A DNA stretch of 64,000 nucleotides from assembly GCA_028822445.1 (NCBI GenBank), contig JAPKDQ010000002.1:186001-250000 (forward strand), in the 5' to 3' direction. The notes below the pieces were generated by a model. It saw only the letters and a list, made by a program, of their open reading frames with translations, made no database searches and had not been told where the DNA came from. The position numbers were made by a program, and so were the translations under genes. Of the stretch, positions 20,108-30,157 are shown piece by piece (the first letter of the stretch is position 1; the number at the start of each line of letters is the position of its first letter). The DNA is from Rhodospirillaceae bacterium. GTDB lineage: Bacteria > Pseudomonadota > Alphaproteobacteria > Rhodospirillales > Rhodospirillaceae.

Positions 20108-20839
20108 ATGCGCCCTTCCGGCCGTGCGCCCACTGACCTGAGACCTGTATCTTTCGAGCTTGGCTTTGCCAAGCACGCTGAAGGGTCTTGCCTGGTAAAA
20201 TTCGGCGACACCCATGTTCTCTGCGTCGCAAGCGTAGAAGAAAATGTGCCGGGATGGATGAGGGGGACAGGAAAAGGTTGGATTACTGCAGAATACGGCA
20301 TGCTACCGCGTGCGACCAACACCCGGATGGCCCGAGAAGCTGCTAAGGGGCGCCAATCTGGCCGAACACAAGAAATTCAACGGTTGATCGGCCGGGCTTT
20401 ACGCTCTGTCACACGCATGGATGGATTTGGTGAAGTTCAAGTCCGAATTGATTGCGACGTGCTTCAAGCTGACGGCGGCACCAGAACGGCCTCCATTACT
20501 GGCGCCTATCTCGCTTTGCACCAGGCCTTCGCCAGGATGATCGATTTAGGTGTGATGACTGAGATGCCCTTTTCAGAGCCAGTCGCCGCCATATCTTGCG
20601 GGCTCTATAAAGGCACACCCGTTCTGGATTTGGATTACGCCGAGGATTCCAACGCCCAGGCAGATGCTAACTTTGTGCTCACTGGTTCTGGAAAAATTGT
20701 TGAAATCCAAGGGACTGCAGAAGAAGACCCGTTCACAACTGAAGAATTCCAGAGCCTCCTAAACCTGGCCCAATCCGGTTGCGCCGACCTCATCCAAATG
20801 CAGCAAGCGGCCCTTGATGCGTTAACGGCGAAGGCCTAA
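20108..20839 (+). CDS. rph: Ribonuclease PH
   Basis: Phosphate-dependent 3'-5' exoribonuclease that trims tRNA precursors. The ATG at 20108 follows AAGGAG by 8 bases and gives [17 protein letters not shown], the normal start; the frame is open upstream but overlaps hrcA. Motifs include [30 protein letters not shown] and the phosphate-binding [18 protein letters not shown] region. The 243 residues fit. It begins the cluster rph-rdgB-hemW. Confidence 0.97.
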   Translation: MRPSGRAPTDLRPVSFELGFAKHAEGSCLVKFGDTHVLCVASVEENVPGWMRGTGKGWITAEYGMLPRATNTRMAREAAKGRQSGRTQEIQRLIGRALRSVTRMDGFGEVQVRIDCDVLQADGGTRTASITGAYLALHQAFARMIDLGVMTEMPFSEPVAAISCGLYKGTPVLDLDYAEDSNAQADANFVLTGSGKIVEIQGTAEEDPFTTEEFQSLLNLAQSGCADLIQMQQAALDALTAKA

Positions 20840-20854
20840 GTCCAGGTTGAAATT

Positions 20855-21454
20855 ATGAGCCACCGACATTTCAAAGGCGGCCGCCTTATAGTTGCCAGCC
20901 ACAATGCCGGCAAGGTGTATGAAATCAGTAGTCTCCTGGCACCTTTTAGCACTGAGATTATTTCTGCTGGCGACCTCGGTCTTCCTGAACCAGAGGAAAC
21001 AGGCACGACGTTTGTCGCCAATGCGGAACTAAAAGCATTGGCGGCAGCGCGCGCTGCAAACGCGGTCGCATTAGCAGACGATTCTGGGTTGGCTGTCGCC
21101 GCGTTGAATGGTGCACCGGGAATTTATTCTGCACGGTGGGCTGGTCCTGAAAAGGACTTCGATATGGCTATGCGTAAAATCGAAGCGGAAATCGGTCATG
21201 CGACAGATAACTCTGCAAAATTTGTGTGTGCCTTGACGCTCGCTTGGCCAGACGGTCATTGCGAATCCTTCGAAGGTACGGTTTCTGGAACACTCACGTT
21301 TCCTCAGCGTGGTGATAAAGGGTTTGGATATGACCCCATATTTATTCCCGACAGCTTTGACATTACGTTCGCCGAAATGAGCCCCGCCAAAAAACACAGC
21401 CTGAGTCATCGGGCAGATGCCTTTTCAAAATTAGTCGCGGCTTGTTTTGCATGA
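20855..21454 (+). CDS. rdgB: dITP/XTP pyrophosphatase (RdgB/HAM1)
   Basis: House-cleaning enzyme that hydrolyses inosine and xanthosine triphosphates to monophosphates, keeping them out of DNA and [13 protein letters not shown] near residue 14 binds the triphosphate, [22 protein letters not shown] holds the catalytic Asp, and the C-terminal GFGYDPIF and SHRADAF segments complete the signature. The 199 residues fit. It starts 15 bases after rph and its stop overlaps the hemW start. Confidence 0.97.
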   Translation: MSHRHFKGGRLIVASHNAGKVYEISSLLAPFSTEIISAGDLGLPEPEETGTTFVANAELKALAAARAANAVALADDSGLAVAALNGAPGIYSARWAGPEKDFDMAMRKIEAEIGHATDNSAKFVCALTLAWPDGHCESFEGTVSGTLTFPQRGDKGFGYDPIFIPDSFDITFAEMSPAKKHSLSHRADAFSKLVAACFA

Positions 21455-22623
21455 CCGCATCGAAAACCGACCTCGCGCTTTATGTGCATTGGCCATTCTG
21501 TGTTTCCAAGTGCCCCTATTGTGACTTTAATAGCCATGTTGTTGACCATGTTGATCACGGCATCTGGCGCGACGCACTACTGAAGGAACTCGCGTTCGAA
21601 GCAGCGCGTAACCCTGGCGCGGCCCTTCAATCCATTTTCTTTGGTGGCGGCACGCCATCTCTTATGGATGCAACAACGACGAAGGCGGTTATCGATGCAG
21701 CTAAGATGCACTGGGCGCCCATCGATGATCTAGAAATTACTCTTGAGGCTAACCCCGGCACAGTAGACCTAGAACGCTTCTCAGCATTCCATGATGCGGG
21801 GGTGAACCGCCTATCTCTCGGTGTACAAAGCCTGGACGATGAGCAGTTGAAATTTCTAGGTCGGCGTCACTCCGCTACTGAAGCGCGCACGGCAATCAAA
21901 GAAGCGGGGCAAACATTTAACCGCTTGTCCTTCGACCTTATATACGCGCGCCCCAATCAAACCACCGCGCAGTGGGAAAGGGAATTATCTAACGCACTTG
22001 AACTCTTAAGCAGCGCGAACGGCGGCCATTTGTCTTGTTATCAATTGACGATCGAAGAGCACACCCCGTTCAAGAGGGATCATGACCGAGGGGTCTTTAT
22101 ATTGCCTGATGAAAACGGTGGGTCAGACCTTTTTGATTTGACACAGGATATTCTGGTCGCTGCGGGTCTCCCCGCCTATGAAGTATCGAACCACGCGAAA
22201 GAGGGCGATGCCTGCAGACACAATCTTCATGTCTGGCAAGGTGGTTCTTATACAGGAATCGGGCCTGGGGCTCACGGACGGATTCGCCAAGGCGAGACAA
22301 TACACGCAACCCAGCGCCTTAAACCGCCCGCGCAATGGCTGAAACGGGTTACTCAGGAGGGGCACGGCAGTCAAAGTGAAGCTGCCCTTACAGCGGAACA
22401 ACGGGGTCAAGAGCTTGTGATGCTGTCGATGCGCCTGACCCAAGGTCTCGACCTCAGCCGACTAGAAGACCTAACGGGTTTGCCGCGGTACGACATCATG
22501 TCGCAAGAAAATTTAGCGCTCCTAGAAATCGAAGGCCTTATCAACATTACGTCTGATAGGGTAAAAGCCACGTCGCGCGGACGTCTTGTTCTAAACGCGG
22601 TTATCCAGACTGCCCTTCGATAG
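21451..22623 (+). CDS. hemW: Heme chaperone HemW (radical SAM)
   Basis: Radical SAM protein related to oxygen-independent coproporphyrinogen oxidase but acting as a heme chaperone. The cluster motif [10 protein letters not shown] (CxxxCxxC) and FFGGGTPSL are typical, and the HemW-type C-terminal domain follows. I chose the ATG at 21451, whose ATGA overlaps the rdgB stop; a TTG nine bases earlier is less likely. The 390 residues and the position after rdgB fit alphaproteobacterial hemW. Confidence 0.95.
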   Translation: MTASKTDLALYVHWPFCVSKCPYCDFNSHVVDHVDHGIWRDALLKELAFEAARNPGAALQSIFFGGGTPSLMDATTTKAVIDAAKMHWAPIDDLEITLEANPGTVDLERFSAFHDAGVNRLSLGVQSLDDEQLKFLGRRHSATEARTAIKEAGQTFNRLSFDLIYARPNQTTAQWERELSNALELLSSANGGHLSCYQLTIEEHTPFKRDHDRGVFILPDENGGSDLFDLTQDILVAAGLPAYEVSNHAKEGDACRHNLHVWQGGSYTGIGPGAHGRIRQGETIHATQRLKPPAQWLKRVTQEGHGSQSEAALTAEQRGQELVMLSMRLTQGLDLSRLEDLTGLPRYDIMSQENLALLEIEGLINITSDRVKATSRGRLVLNAVIQTALR

Positions 22624-22629
22624 ACAAGT

Positions 22630-22824
22630 CTAGAAAAACATATAGCCAAATTTGTTGTCGGTGCTACCGGTTTTATTAGACCTCAAGTTGTTGTCACTCC
22701 ACTCGACCGCCGCCATATCGGCGCGGGCGAGCATTGAGGGAAGCAGCTCCATCCCTTGTTTTTTGCCTTGCCGCCCGGCCTTACTGATCTGGGACAGATT
22801 AGCTCGATTATTCGATATTAACAT
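22630..22824 (-). CDS. Hypothetical 64-residue protein
   Basis: A 64-codon frame from ATG 22824 to a stop 6 bases from the convergent hemW end. It has a polar, basic middle (KAGRQGKKQG), MLARADMAAVEW, and a C-terminus DNKFGYMFF. It has no membrane segment and only a weak ribosome binding site. The frame remains open upstream into the methyltransferase end. A frame of this length can arise by chance. Confidence 0.25.
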   Translation of the reverse strand: MLISNNRANLSQISKAGRQGKKQGMELLPSMLARADMAAVEWSDNNLRSNKTGSTDNKFGYMFF

Positions 22825-22853
22825 CGTGCATCCGCAGCTATGGCCGAGCCCGC

Positions 22854-24002
22854 CTACTTCACCCCTGAGATCATCAGCCAAGACCGGTGGACACCCTTAG
22901 ATGGTCCGCCAAACTGGGTGTTGCCCGGTTCCGCTTTTACAGTCGCATCCTGATAACCAACCGCGATATCGTTAAAGCCCGCATTTTTGCAAAGCTTGTC
23001 AAAATCAGCTGTTATTGCACCCTTCCAGAATGGCTCGTAATTATATTGGATTTCATAATCGCCACGGATTCTACTCCAGGTGTCCATTTCTTCATAGCGA
23101 CCCGGAACTTCCAAATGCACCATAGCACCGCCTGGCTTCAGTAAGCGGTGACATTCTTTGAAGATGTTCGGCAGCGCTTTTCCAGACGTCTCGTGTAACA
23201 TCGCGCTCGACGTAATGAGGTCAAAACTCTCGTCTTCAAAGTCTGTGCATTCCGCGTTCTGTTGTGAAAAATGCACGGGAATGTTTAGTCGCTCAGCCCG
23301 GGCATGAGCATAACGCATCATTCCCGCACCGACATCTAGTGCGTGTGTTTCTGCTTCCGGAAAATAACCAGCGATCGCAAGTGTTGAATGGCCGACTGTG
23401 CATCCCATGTCCAAAATACGAAGGGGCATGCCCTCAGGCCAGCGGGATAAAAAGTGCGAAATGATGGTATGGCCGCGAATATCATTCATGTAACCGCCGT
23501 TGCGGCCCATTTGATAAACGACTGCGCCACGATCAAAGACCGCCCCTTGGCGGACATCACGCTCCCCGTATGTGCCATGATAATTGCCGGGCATGCGGTG
23601 AATATCTTGCGCCGCAATATACCGTGGCACTTCAAAGTCTGGGTTTACGCGAACAGACCCTTTTGGGTTTTTAATTTCCGCCAAGTCCATTAAATCATCG
23701 AGCTGACGATCAACACAGGTGCCAACCGCATCCCACATCATGTCCTGCGACGTGGAGATCATCGTAAGGTATGCCTGATACGCTGTTTCTGGCTCCATCT
23801 CTTTACGCAGTTCCTGATGATTGCGGGGTTCGCGGCCATGTTTTTTCTGGAACTCTGGAAGAACCTTATTCTCCAAAAGTATCCGCTGACCTGCATCAAG
23901 CTTAGTCGCCAAAAACATTTTCATATCGACGATAGCGAGCTGCTCAGCAATCTCATCGTGGTTTGATGCTGGCATCATTGGGTGGGGGCGGTGAGCGTCC
24001 AT
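22854..24002 (-). CDS. SAM-dependent class I methyltransferase
   Basis: Predicted cytoplasmic methyltransferase of 382 residues. Motif I ILDMGCTVGHSTLAIA lies near residue 195, with HALDVGAGMM, ECTDFEDESFDLITSS and the post-II segment HRLLKPGGAMVHLEVPG downstream. About 190 residues of mainly helical N-terminal sequence come before it, more than in a minimal methyltransferase, and probably bind the substrate. ATG 24002 follows AAGGA and is preferred over GTG 24017. The upstream neighbour (24048-24413) is on the same strand 45 bases away, so the two probably form a unit. Substrate unknown. Confidence 0.85.
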   Translation of the reverse strand: MDAHRPHPMMPASNHDEIAEQLAIVDMKMFLATKLDAGQRILLENKVLPEFQKKHGREPRNHQELRKEMEPETAYQAYLTMISTSQDMMWDAVGTCVDRQLDDLMDLAEIKNPKGSVRVNPDFEVPRYIAAQDIHRMPGNYHGTYGERDVRQGAVFDRGAVVYQMGRNGGYMNDIRGHTIISHFLSRWPEGMPLRILDMGCTVGHSTLAIAGYFPEAETHALDVGAGMMRYAHARAERLNIPVHFSQQNAECTDFEDESFDLITSSAMLHETSGKALPNIFKECHRLLKPGGAMVHLEVPGRYEEMDTWSRIRGDYEIQYNYEPFWKGAITADFDKLCKNAGFNDIAVGYQDATVKAEPGNTQFGGPSKGVHRSWLMISGVK

Positions 24003-24047
24003 GTATATTTCCTTCACTTAAAAAAGTAGCGCGACACTTAAACGTGC

Positions 24048-24413
24048 TTAAACGTCGTCAAATTCTTTCATAATTTTATCGTAATCTTGATCTTCGTTTT
24101 CAAGCCGGGCCGTTTCTTGCCGCAGAATTCGAAAGACTTTGTGCATGATGCGGCTACGCAAACTAGAGCGCGCTGCATTGGCATCGTTATCCGCATTGTA
24201 GGCTTCAACGTCGGCCGCTCCAAAACCACCTTTGGTTTCAGACACACGCTCATGCGTATCAAGGCGCTCACGCAAGACAGAAACTTCGACGGTCAATGCC
24301 ATAACCATAGAGAGAAGCTGATCATTAGTTGGGCCATCGTGAAAGGGTGATGGGCGCCCTTTTGGGATCCAAACTTTTTCTTTCGCCCCAAAAAGGCCTG
24401 GTAGCGCAACCAT
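24048..24413 (-). CDS. Hypothetical coiled-coil protein
   Basis: A 121-residue protein with no family that I recognise. It has a basic N-terminus (GLFGAKEKVWIPKGRP), a helical stretch with coiled-coil character (DQLLSMVMALTVEVSVLRER), an Asp/Asn/Ala-rich linker, and an acidic helical C-terminus. There is no signal peptide. The ATG has AGGAG 7 bases upstream, a strong site. It precedes the methyltransferase gene, which suggests an accessory role, but this is inference. Confidence 0.65.
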   Translation of the reverse strand: MVALPGLFGAKEKVWIPKGRPSPFHDGPTNDQLLSMVMALTVEVSVLRERLDTHERVSETKGGFGAADVEAYNADNDANAARSSLRSRIMHKVFRILRQETARLENEDQDYDKIMKEFDDV

Positions 24414-24549
24414 GCGTATCTCCTATTATTTCTTATCTTTACGTTACAAACTTTAGTTCAGACTACGCTTGTACTGTTGTCTTTAGGATAGCCTGAATTA
24501 AAATTGTTCACGGTGTAACCCATAAAGGCGGGTTTAATTGGTATGCCTG

Positions 24550-25200
24550 TTACGACGAAATCTGCATCGCCTTATGAGTATAGTCGCCACTCTCGATGCA
24601 GCGAAGACCTTCCGCCGCAACGTCTTCACGTGGAACTTTCCATGCGATTTTATTGGGCGGCTTTTGGCCTTCCCAGACTGTGTACTCGCCCGTTGCTGGT
24701 TTTCTAACTAGCATAGGGGGACGTAAAATCGTCCACTCCAAGTCGGATGTCTTCAGCACAGATTCCTGTAGCGTTTTGTCTGGAATGATGTGCTTGAGAA
24801 TAACCTTAGCCACAAATCGCACCCAAAAAGGGCCAATGCCAGCGCTATCTGACGCCCCCATTGAACTCACAGAGACCAAGCGAGAAACTCCAGAAGCCGT
24901 CATGCCTTCAACAACTGCCTGTGTAACCCGTTCATGCTTGTTATCAGGTTTCTTGTTAGAGAACCCGTAAGCCGTAAACACGGCATCAAGGTCTGGCGTC
25001 AAGGCGCTTTTAACAGAGGGCTCATGAAACAAATCACCATCTATAATTGTTAAGTTTGGATCATCAACCGCGAGTTTTGATCGGTCACGAAGAAAAGCTG
25101 TCACCCTATGGCCTTTGGCAAGGGCCTGTTCGACGAACGCTTTCCCAACCCCCCCTGTCGAACCAAAAACTAAAATATTTTTTGAGTGGGGGTCTGTCAT
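24550..25200 (-). CDS. NAD(P)-binding atypical SDR-family protein
   Basis: Rossmann-fold oxidoreductase-like protein of 216 residues. The dinucleotide motif VFGSTGGVGKAFVEQAL lies near the N-terminus; AVFTAYGFSN, RLVSVSSMGASDS and EWTILRPPML follow the pattern of NmrA/atypical short-chain dehydrogenases. The ATG at 25200 lies 14 bases after the stop of the VOC gene, so the two are probably co-transcribed; the frame stays open upstream into that gene. Enzymatic activity is not proven by these motifs. Confidence 0.85.
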   Translation of the reverse strand: MTDPHSKNILVFGSTGGVGKAFVEQALAKGHRVTAFLRDRSKLAVDDPNLTIIDGDLFHEPSVKSALTPDLDAVFTAYGFSNKKPDNKHERVTQAVVEGMTASGVSRLVSVSSMGASDSAGIGPFWVRFVAKVILKHIIPDKTLQESVLKTSDLEWTILRPPMLVRKPATGEYTVWEGQKPPNKIAWKVPREDVAAEGLRCIESGDYTHKAMQISS

Positions 25201-25213
25201 AAGTGCTGAATTA

Positions 25214-26131
25214 CTAGGCTTTCGCGACCAGTTCCGTGCGTTCGCCAGCAGGCCCGATAAACGTTGCAGAGAGATAGCCCGCATAAAGCGCAGATGGGGC
25301 CGTTATGAAATCGACGGAGAGATCATCCAAAGAGTCCGCCTCAAATGTCGTCATCGCTACGCCAGGTGAAAGTTGGTTTTCCGGTCCAGGCCGCGCGCCA
25401 GTGGGCGCATCATATTGGTCCAATTCGAGTTTGTTACCACGCTCCGACGCGACGAGAACAGATAAGTCGAACTTATGATCTGAGGGCCGCCCCTGCGCAT
25501 CTGACAAGACTTTCACCGGAAACGCATAGTCTCCCTGGTCAGAAAGACTAAATGTCTCAAGATAGAATTTTTTCAACGCGCCACGGTCTGGGCCAGCCAA
25601 GACCATAATAAATACACGGTCAATCATGGTTTTTGGATCAGGGTGGTTTGAAGAGGCCCGGTCTCCCACATTACCGGTCAGGTAAATGACTTCATCTGCC
25701 GGCCCAAGCACCTGCATGGCACGAATAGGGGATTCGGGCGTCAATTCCCGTGGTAAACCTAAGACTTTGAAGGGTGACCCCTCAAGCTTTTTCAATACAT
25801 AATCAACATCTGCTACCGTAATTTCCACGGCTGCCCATCCCCATGTGGTTAACGTTTTAAAGTCTGGAACGGGGTCGATCTCAACGGCGCGGATATGAAC
25901 ATCTTCGCCACTTCCTGGGCAAAGAGTAATAAATCGACAACCGGCGCTGGCCGTTAAACCCCAGGATTCTGACAGTTTTTTAGAGACTGAGCCACGCTCC
26001 ACAACAGCATAATCCAGCCACGCGGTATACCAGGATTCCACATCGTCCAGGTTTGGTGCCCCCAGCGTTACCATCTTAATACGTTTTAGCCGTGAGCCAT
26101 TAGCGATCATATCTGATATTCCTTGGGCCAT
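25214..26131 (-). CDS. VOC (glyoxalase/dioxygenase) superfamily protein
   Basis: A 305-residue protein with two vicinal-oxygen-chelate modules, at about residues 17-130 and 145-300. KMVTLGAPNLDDVESWYTAW opens the first module, AAVEITVADVDYVLKKLEG continues it, and RVFIMVLAGPDRGALKKFYL opens the second. Metal ligands cannot be assigned safely by eye. The neighbouring NAD-binding protein suggests a small catabolic or detoxification unit, but the substrate is unknown. Confidence 0.78.
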   Translation of the reverse strand: MAQGISDMIANGSRLKRIKMVTLGAPNLDDVESWYTAWLDYAVVERGSVSKKLSESWGLTASAGCRFITLCPGSGEDVHIRAVEIDPVPDFKTLTTWGWAAVEITVADVDYVLKKLEGSPFKVLGLPRELTPESPIRAMQVLGPADEVIYLTGNVGDRASSNHPDPKTMIDRVFIMVLAGPDRGALKKFYLETFSLSDQGDYAFPVKVLSDAQGRPSDHKFDLSVLVASERGNKLELDQYDAPTGARPGPENQLSPGVAMTTFEADSLDDLSVDFITAPSALYAGYLSATFIGPAGERTELVAKA

Positions 26132-26455
26132 GGCCTTCGGGTAACATAAGGTGTGTACCCCAATATATAGAAAAATAGCTTATTTACTGGGCTTTTTGAC
26201 GGATTTAACCATTTTTTTGGTCCCTCTAATCTCATCCAGTGTCATATTTAGGGAGTATGTTGATAAATTAGGCTCAACAGACTGAATCTTAACAGTAAAA
26301 TGCCATTTGTTAACGCCCCATTTACTTTTGCAGGCGACTCTGCGGTTGTGAAGGAGCTGCCAATTTTAAAGCCACTTAGTGCATCGATGTGAGACACGCT
26401 GGCAAAGCACATTGATTAAATGATACGAGCCAGCGCAAAAAGGACAACGGTACGG
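26132..26455. other. AT-rich intergenic region before the aminotransferase gene
   Basis: These 324 bases separate divergent genes and should contain both promoters. A minus-strand frame open from 26365 to 26180 has no start codon until its last 21 codons, and its complement carries a 30-codon frame. Neither has a recognised product. Confidence 0.35.
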
Positions 26456-27658
26456 ATGTATAACAGCCGCCTTGATGGGCTGACTGACTATCCATTTAAG
26501 CGTCTAAGCACACTTTTGGTGGACATATCCCCGCCAGAAGGCGTGGAACCGATTGCCATGTCCATCGGAGAACCTCAACACGCTGTACCAGATCTCATTC
26601 ATGCTGAATTGGCTCGCCACGCCAAAGACTGGAATAAATACCCACCAACACGCGGAACAAAATCATACCGCGTAGCCGTCACCGACTGGCTTTATCAACG
26701 CTACGGCCTTTCAGCCGGTTTAATCGATCCGGATAAAAATATTCTCCCGGTTGCAGGAACACGCGAGGCCTTGTTCATGGCGGGTGAGCTTATAGTTCCA
26801 CCCTTAAAAAACGGTCAGATCCCGGCTGTTCTGATGCCTAATCCATTCTACCAGGTCTACTTAGGGTCTGCGGTGATGGCTGGGGCAGATCCAATTTTTG
26901 TCCCAGCGACGAACGAAAATGGATTTATCCCAAACTTCACTGAGCTTGACGCCGGGCTCCTAAACCGCACTGCGCTTGCTTACTTATGCAGCCCCGCGAA
27001 CCCTCAAGGCTCTGTCGCAACACTCGACCAACTCAAGGCCACCATTGCATTAGCGCGCAAACATGATTTTGTGGTTATTGGCGACGAGTGCTATTCGGAA
27101 ATTTATGGCGTCGATCCACCTCCAGGGTTGTTAGAGGCTTGTGATGATATCGGGGACGGACTGGCCAACGTCTTAGTTTTCAATTCTCTTTCGAAGAGAT
27201 CAAACGCACCTGGCCTAAGGGCTGGTTTTGTCGCTGGTGATCCAGACCTAATCGAAAAGTTTCAACGTCTACGGTCTCATGCAAGTGCCGTTCAGCCATT
27301 GCCAGTCATGGCTGCCGCAACAGCCCTATGGCAGGATGAAAGACACGTTAATGAAAATCGTTCTCTCTATCGCCAGAAATTTCAAGACGCAGAAGAGATA
27401 TTCGGAACCCACTTTGGTTTTTCTAAACCAGCTGGTGGGTTTTTCCTGTGGCTTGATGTCGGTGACAGCAGAGATGCAACCATAGCCCTATGGCGTGATG
27501 GCGGCATAAAGGTTTTGCCAGGCGCGTATTTAAGTCGACCAGGAACAGACGGCGTAAGTCCAGGTGATCAATATATTCGCGTCGCTTTGGTTCATAACCG
27601 AGTGACAACCGAAAGTGGGCTAGCCCGCATGTTTGAAATTCTATCCAAAGAGGTATGA
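26456..27658 (+). CDS. Class I/II aminotransferase, DapC-like
   Basis: PLP-dependent aminotransferase of about 400 residues. The PLP-lysine motif SLSKRSNAPGLRAGF lies near residue 230, after GDECYSEIY and YLCSPANPQGS, which contact the cofactor. The opening of the protein and NKYPPTRGTKSYR resemble alphaproteobacterial aminotransferases annotated as succinyldiaminopimelate transaminase (DapC), which would link it to dapB in this window, but alanine/aspartate-type activity cannot be excluded. ATG 26456 has AAGGA about 13 bases upstream; the frame starts 12 codons earlier. ftsK overlaps its stop codon. Confidence 0.88.
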   Translation: MYNSRLDGLTDYPFKRLSTLLVDISPPEGVEPIAMSIGEPQHAVPDLIHAELARHAKDWNKYPPTRGTKSYRVAVTDWLYQRYGLSAGLIDPDKNILPVAGTREALFMAGELIVPPLKNGQIPAVLMPNPFYQVYLGSAVMAGADPIFVPATNENGFIPNFTELDAGLLNRTALAYLCSPANPQGSVATLDQLKATIALARKHDFVVIGDECYSEIYGVDPPPGLLEACDDIGDGLANVLVFNSLSKRSNAPGLRAGFVAGDPDLIEKFQRLRSHASAVQPLPVMAAATALWQDERHVNENRSLYRQKFQDAEEIFGTHFGFSKPAGGFFLWLDVGDSRDATIALWRDGGIKVLPGAYLSRPGTDGVSPGDQYIRVALVHNRVTTESGLARMFEILSKEV

Positions 27659-27663
27659 GCATC

Positions 27664-30108
27664 ATGGCAACGTCAGCAAAAAAAGTCGCAACAGGGACAT
27701 TTTTGCCGCCATCTGTGGTCGCCGCTTTAAAGCGTGGGCTTTGGGCAGTTGCGGGATTTGGTATCCTGGGCGTCGTGCTCGCCGCAACCATCGCTCTGGT
27801 GACGTATTCTTATAGCGACCCCTCTCTCAATACAGCAACAGACTCGACTGTTCAGAATTGGCTCGCGGCACCCGGAGCTATTTTTGCAGACGCTACGTTG
27901 CAAGCTCTCGGATTAGCGGTGACCGTGCCTATTTTCATCATTGCCTCATGGGGGGTGCGCGTGATGCGTGCTGAGACAGTGTCGTGGCTATGGTTGCGCA
28001 CCGCATCCATTCCAGTCGCCGCGCTTTTATTATCGATTGGTCTTTCCGGATTCTCTCAACCAACAGAATGGTCGTTGCCTGCAGGTTTGGGTGGTTTTTC
28101 TGGGCATATTCTCATGGATCTATTCGCTATTTCGCTTAGTGGTATCGGGGATATAGAAAGCCTTCGTTGGCTTGCCGTGCTGTTTGGGTTGCTCGGTGGA
28201 ATTTCGTTGAGCCATTGGATTGCAACCGTCCCATTGTCAACCTATGTCACCGTCATCTTGTGGACGCAGCGCAAAATCATACGTACGATATTTTGGCTCA
28301 GAGAAATTGTCGGGCGTATCCATGGCGGGCACATTGAACGTAAGGCGGCGCGTGGCGCTAGAAAACAATTCAAGGCGCCTATACAACGCAGAGAACGTGC
28401 TGAACCAAAACTCAAAGACGACGAGTTTAACATAGAAGAGCCAAATAACGCAGAAGGCGTCTTTACGAGGCCTGCGCCCACCCCTTCCCGTGACACCGAT
28501 ATTGTCGTTGCACGAAAACAGGTAACTAAGCCTTCCAAGAAAGAGCTCGCTGCCCGCCAAGGGTCACTCTTGCCTGCAACACCTGAAGGCTTCGAGCTCC
28601 CGCCGCTGGATATTCTGAGTATGCCCCGCGTGCAAACTACAGCTCAAGTTGATACGCAAGCGCTCGAAAGTAACGCCAAGATGCTTGAGGGTGTGCTCCA
28701 AGATTTTGGAGTTAAGGGCGAGATCATCAAAGTCCGCCCGGGGCCGGTGGTCACACTTTATGAGCTTGACCCGGCACCTGGAACAAAAACAGCGCGCGTT
28801 GTTTCTCTAGCAGACGATATTGCACGTTCAATGAGCGCCATTGCAGTGCGCATTGCTGTTGTTCCAGGACGTAGCGTTATCGGAATTGAACTTCCAAACG
28901 AACGGCGTGAAACCGTATTTTTCCGTGATATGCTGTCATCTGAAGCATGCGATAAATTTAGCGGAAAGCTCACCCTCGCCCTTGGTAAGGATATCAGTGG
29001 CGCACCGGTATATGCAGACCTTGCGCGTATGCCTCACTTGCTAATTGCAGGCACGACAGGCTCGGGTAAATCAGTAGCCATCAATACAATGATCATGTCG
29101 TTGTTGTACCGGCATACACCGGACGATGTGCGTATCTTAATGATCGATCCAAAAATGTTGGAGCTGTCCATCTACGATGGCATTCCACATTTGCTATCAC
29201 CCGTTGTGACAGAACCTGGTAAAGCCGTTGTCGCTTTGAAATGGGTCGTGCGCGAAATGGAAGACCGGTATCGCGCCATGAGCCAGTTAAGTGTGCGTAA
29301 TATTGCGGGCTACAATCAACGCCTCAAAGAGGCATCTAAGAACGGTAAAATACTAACCAAAACTATTCAGACTGGTTTTGACCCGAACACGGGGAAACCA
29401 ATTTACGAAGAACAGGAGCTGGATCTAACTCCACTGCCTTATATCGTCGTAGTTATAGACGAAATGGCCGACCTTATGCTTGTCGCAGGCAAAGATGTGG
29501 AGGCTGCCGTTCAACGACTAGCACAAATGGCTCGGGCAGCAGGCATTCATGTGATTATGGCGACACAGCGCCCATCCGTGGACGTCATCACCGGCACCAT
29601 TAAAGCAAACTTTCCCACACGAATTTCATTCCAAGTGACATCCAAAATCGACAGCCGAACCATTCTTGGCGAACAAGGGGCCGAGCAACTTCTTGGGCAA
29701 GGCGACATGTTGTACATGGCGGCGGGTGGGCGCGTGACGCGTGTCCATGGACCTTTTGTGACTGATGAGGAAGTTGAAGAGATTGTTGCGCACCTTAAAG
29801 ATCAGGGCAGGCCGGCCTACTTAGAGGCAGTAACAGATGAAGAGGCGACTGATGTCTCAGATGTTCCAGGCTTCACTGGTACAACAGGCGGAAACACCGA
29901 TACCGGCGACCGTCTTTTTGATCAAGCCGTAGCCTTGGTTGCTCGTGAGCGCAAAGCGTCGACCAGTTTCGTTCAACGCCACCTACAGATCGGCTACAAT
30001 CGGGCTGCACGGATCATTGAAGATATGGAAGCGCAAGGCATGATCGGAAAACCAAATCATGTGGGTAAACGTGAGGTCTTACTTCCAGATATGGCTGAAA
30101 TGCGTTGA
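27664..30108 (+). CDS. ftsK: DNA translocase FtsK
   Basis: Membrane-anchored motor that pumps chromosome ends across the division septum and activates dimer resolution. Four hydrophobic segments span about residues 20-190, followed by a short linker, the RecA-like motor with Walker A AGTTGSGKSVAIN and the DEMADLML Walker B, and a C-terminal gamma winged helix (RKASTSFVQRHLQIGYNRAAR). The ATG at 27664 has AGAGG 10 bases upstream; the ATG at 27655 overlaps the aminotransferase stop and is the alternative. About 815 residues is short-linker FtsK. Confidence 0.96.
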   Translation: MATSAKKVATGTFLPPSVVAALKRGLWAVAGFGILGVVLAATIALVTYSYSDPSLNTATDSTVQNWLAAPGAIFADATLQALGLAVTVPIFIIASWGVRVMRAETVSWLWLRTASIPVAALLLSIGLSGFSQPTEWSLPAGLGGFSGHILMDLFAISLSGIGDIESLRWLAVLFGLLGGISLSHWIATVPLSTYVTVILWTQRKIIRTIFWLREIVGRIHGGHIERKAARGARKQFKAPIQRRERAEPKLKDDEFNIEEPNNAEGVFTRPAPTPSRDTDIVVARKQVTKPSKKELAARQGSLLPATPEGFELPPLDILSMPRVQTTAQVDTQALESNAKMLEGVLQDFGVKGEIIKVRPGPVVTLYELDPAPGTKTARVVSLADDIARSMSAIAVRIAVVPGRSVIGIELPNERRETVFFRDMLSSEACDKFSGKLTLALGKDISGAPVYADLARMPHLLIAGTTGSGKSVAINTMIMSLLYRHTPDDVRILMIDPKMLELSIYDGIPHLLSPVVTEPGKAVVALKWVVREMEDRYRAMSQLSVRNIAGYNQRLKEASKNGKILTKTIQTGFDPNTGKPIYEEQELDLTPLPYIVVVIDEMADLMLVAGKDVEAAVQRLAQMARAAGIHVIMATQRPSVDVITGTIKANFPTRISFQVTSKIDSRTILGEQGAEQLLGQGDMLYMAAGGRVTRVHGPFVTDEEVEEIVAHLKDQGRPAYLEAVTDEEATDVSDVPGFTGTTGGNTDTGDRLFDQAVALVARERKASTSFVQRHLQIGYNRAARIIEDMEAQGMIGKPNHVGKREVLLPDMAEMR

Positions 30109-30157
30109 GCCATAGCCTTGTGTATCTGCCGCATTCCGGCCATAAGTTGTGGCAATC

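Noticed and set aside
26180-26365. Minus-strand 61-codon open frame before the VOC gene
   Set aside because: There is no start codon until the last 21 codons and its complement also looks open; the length can arise by chance in AT-rich DNA.
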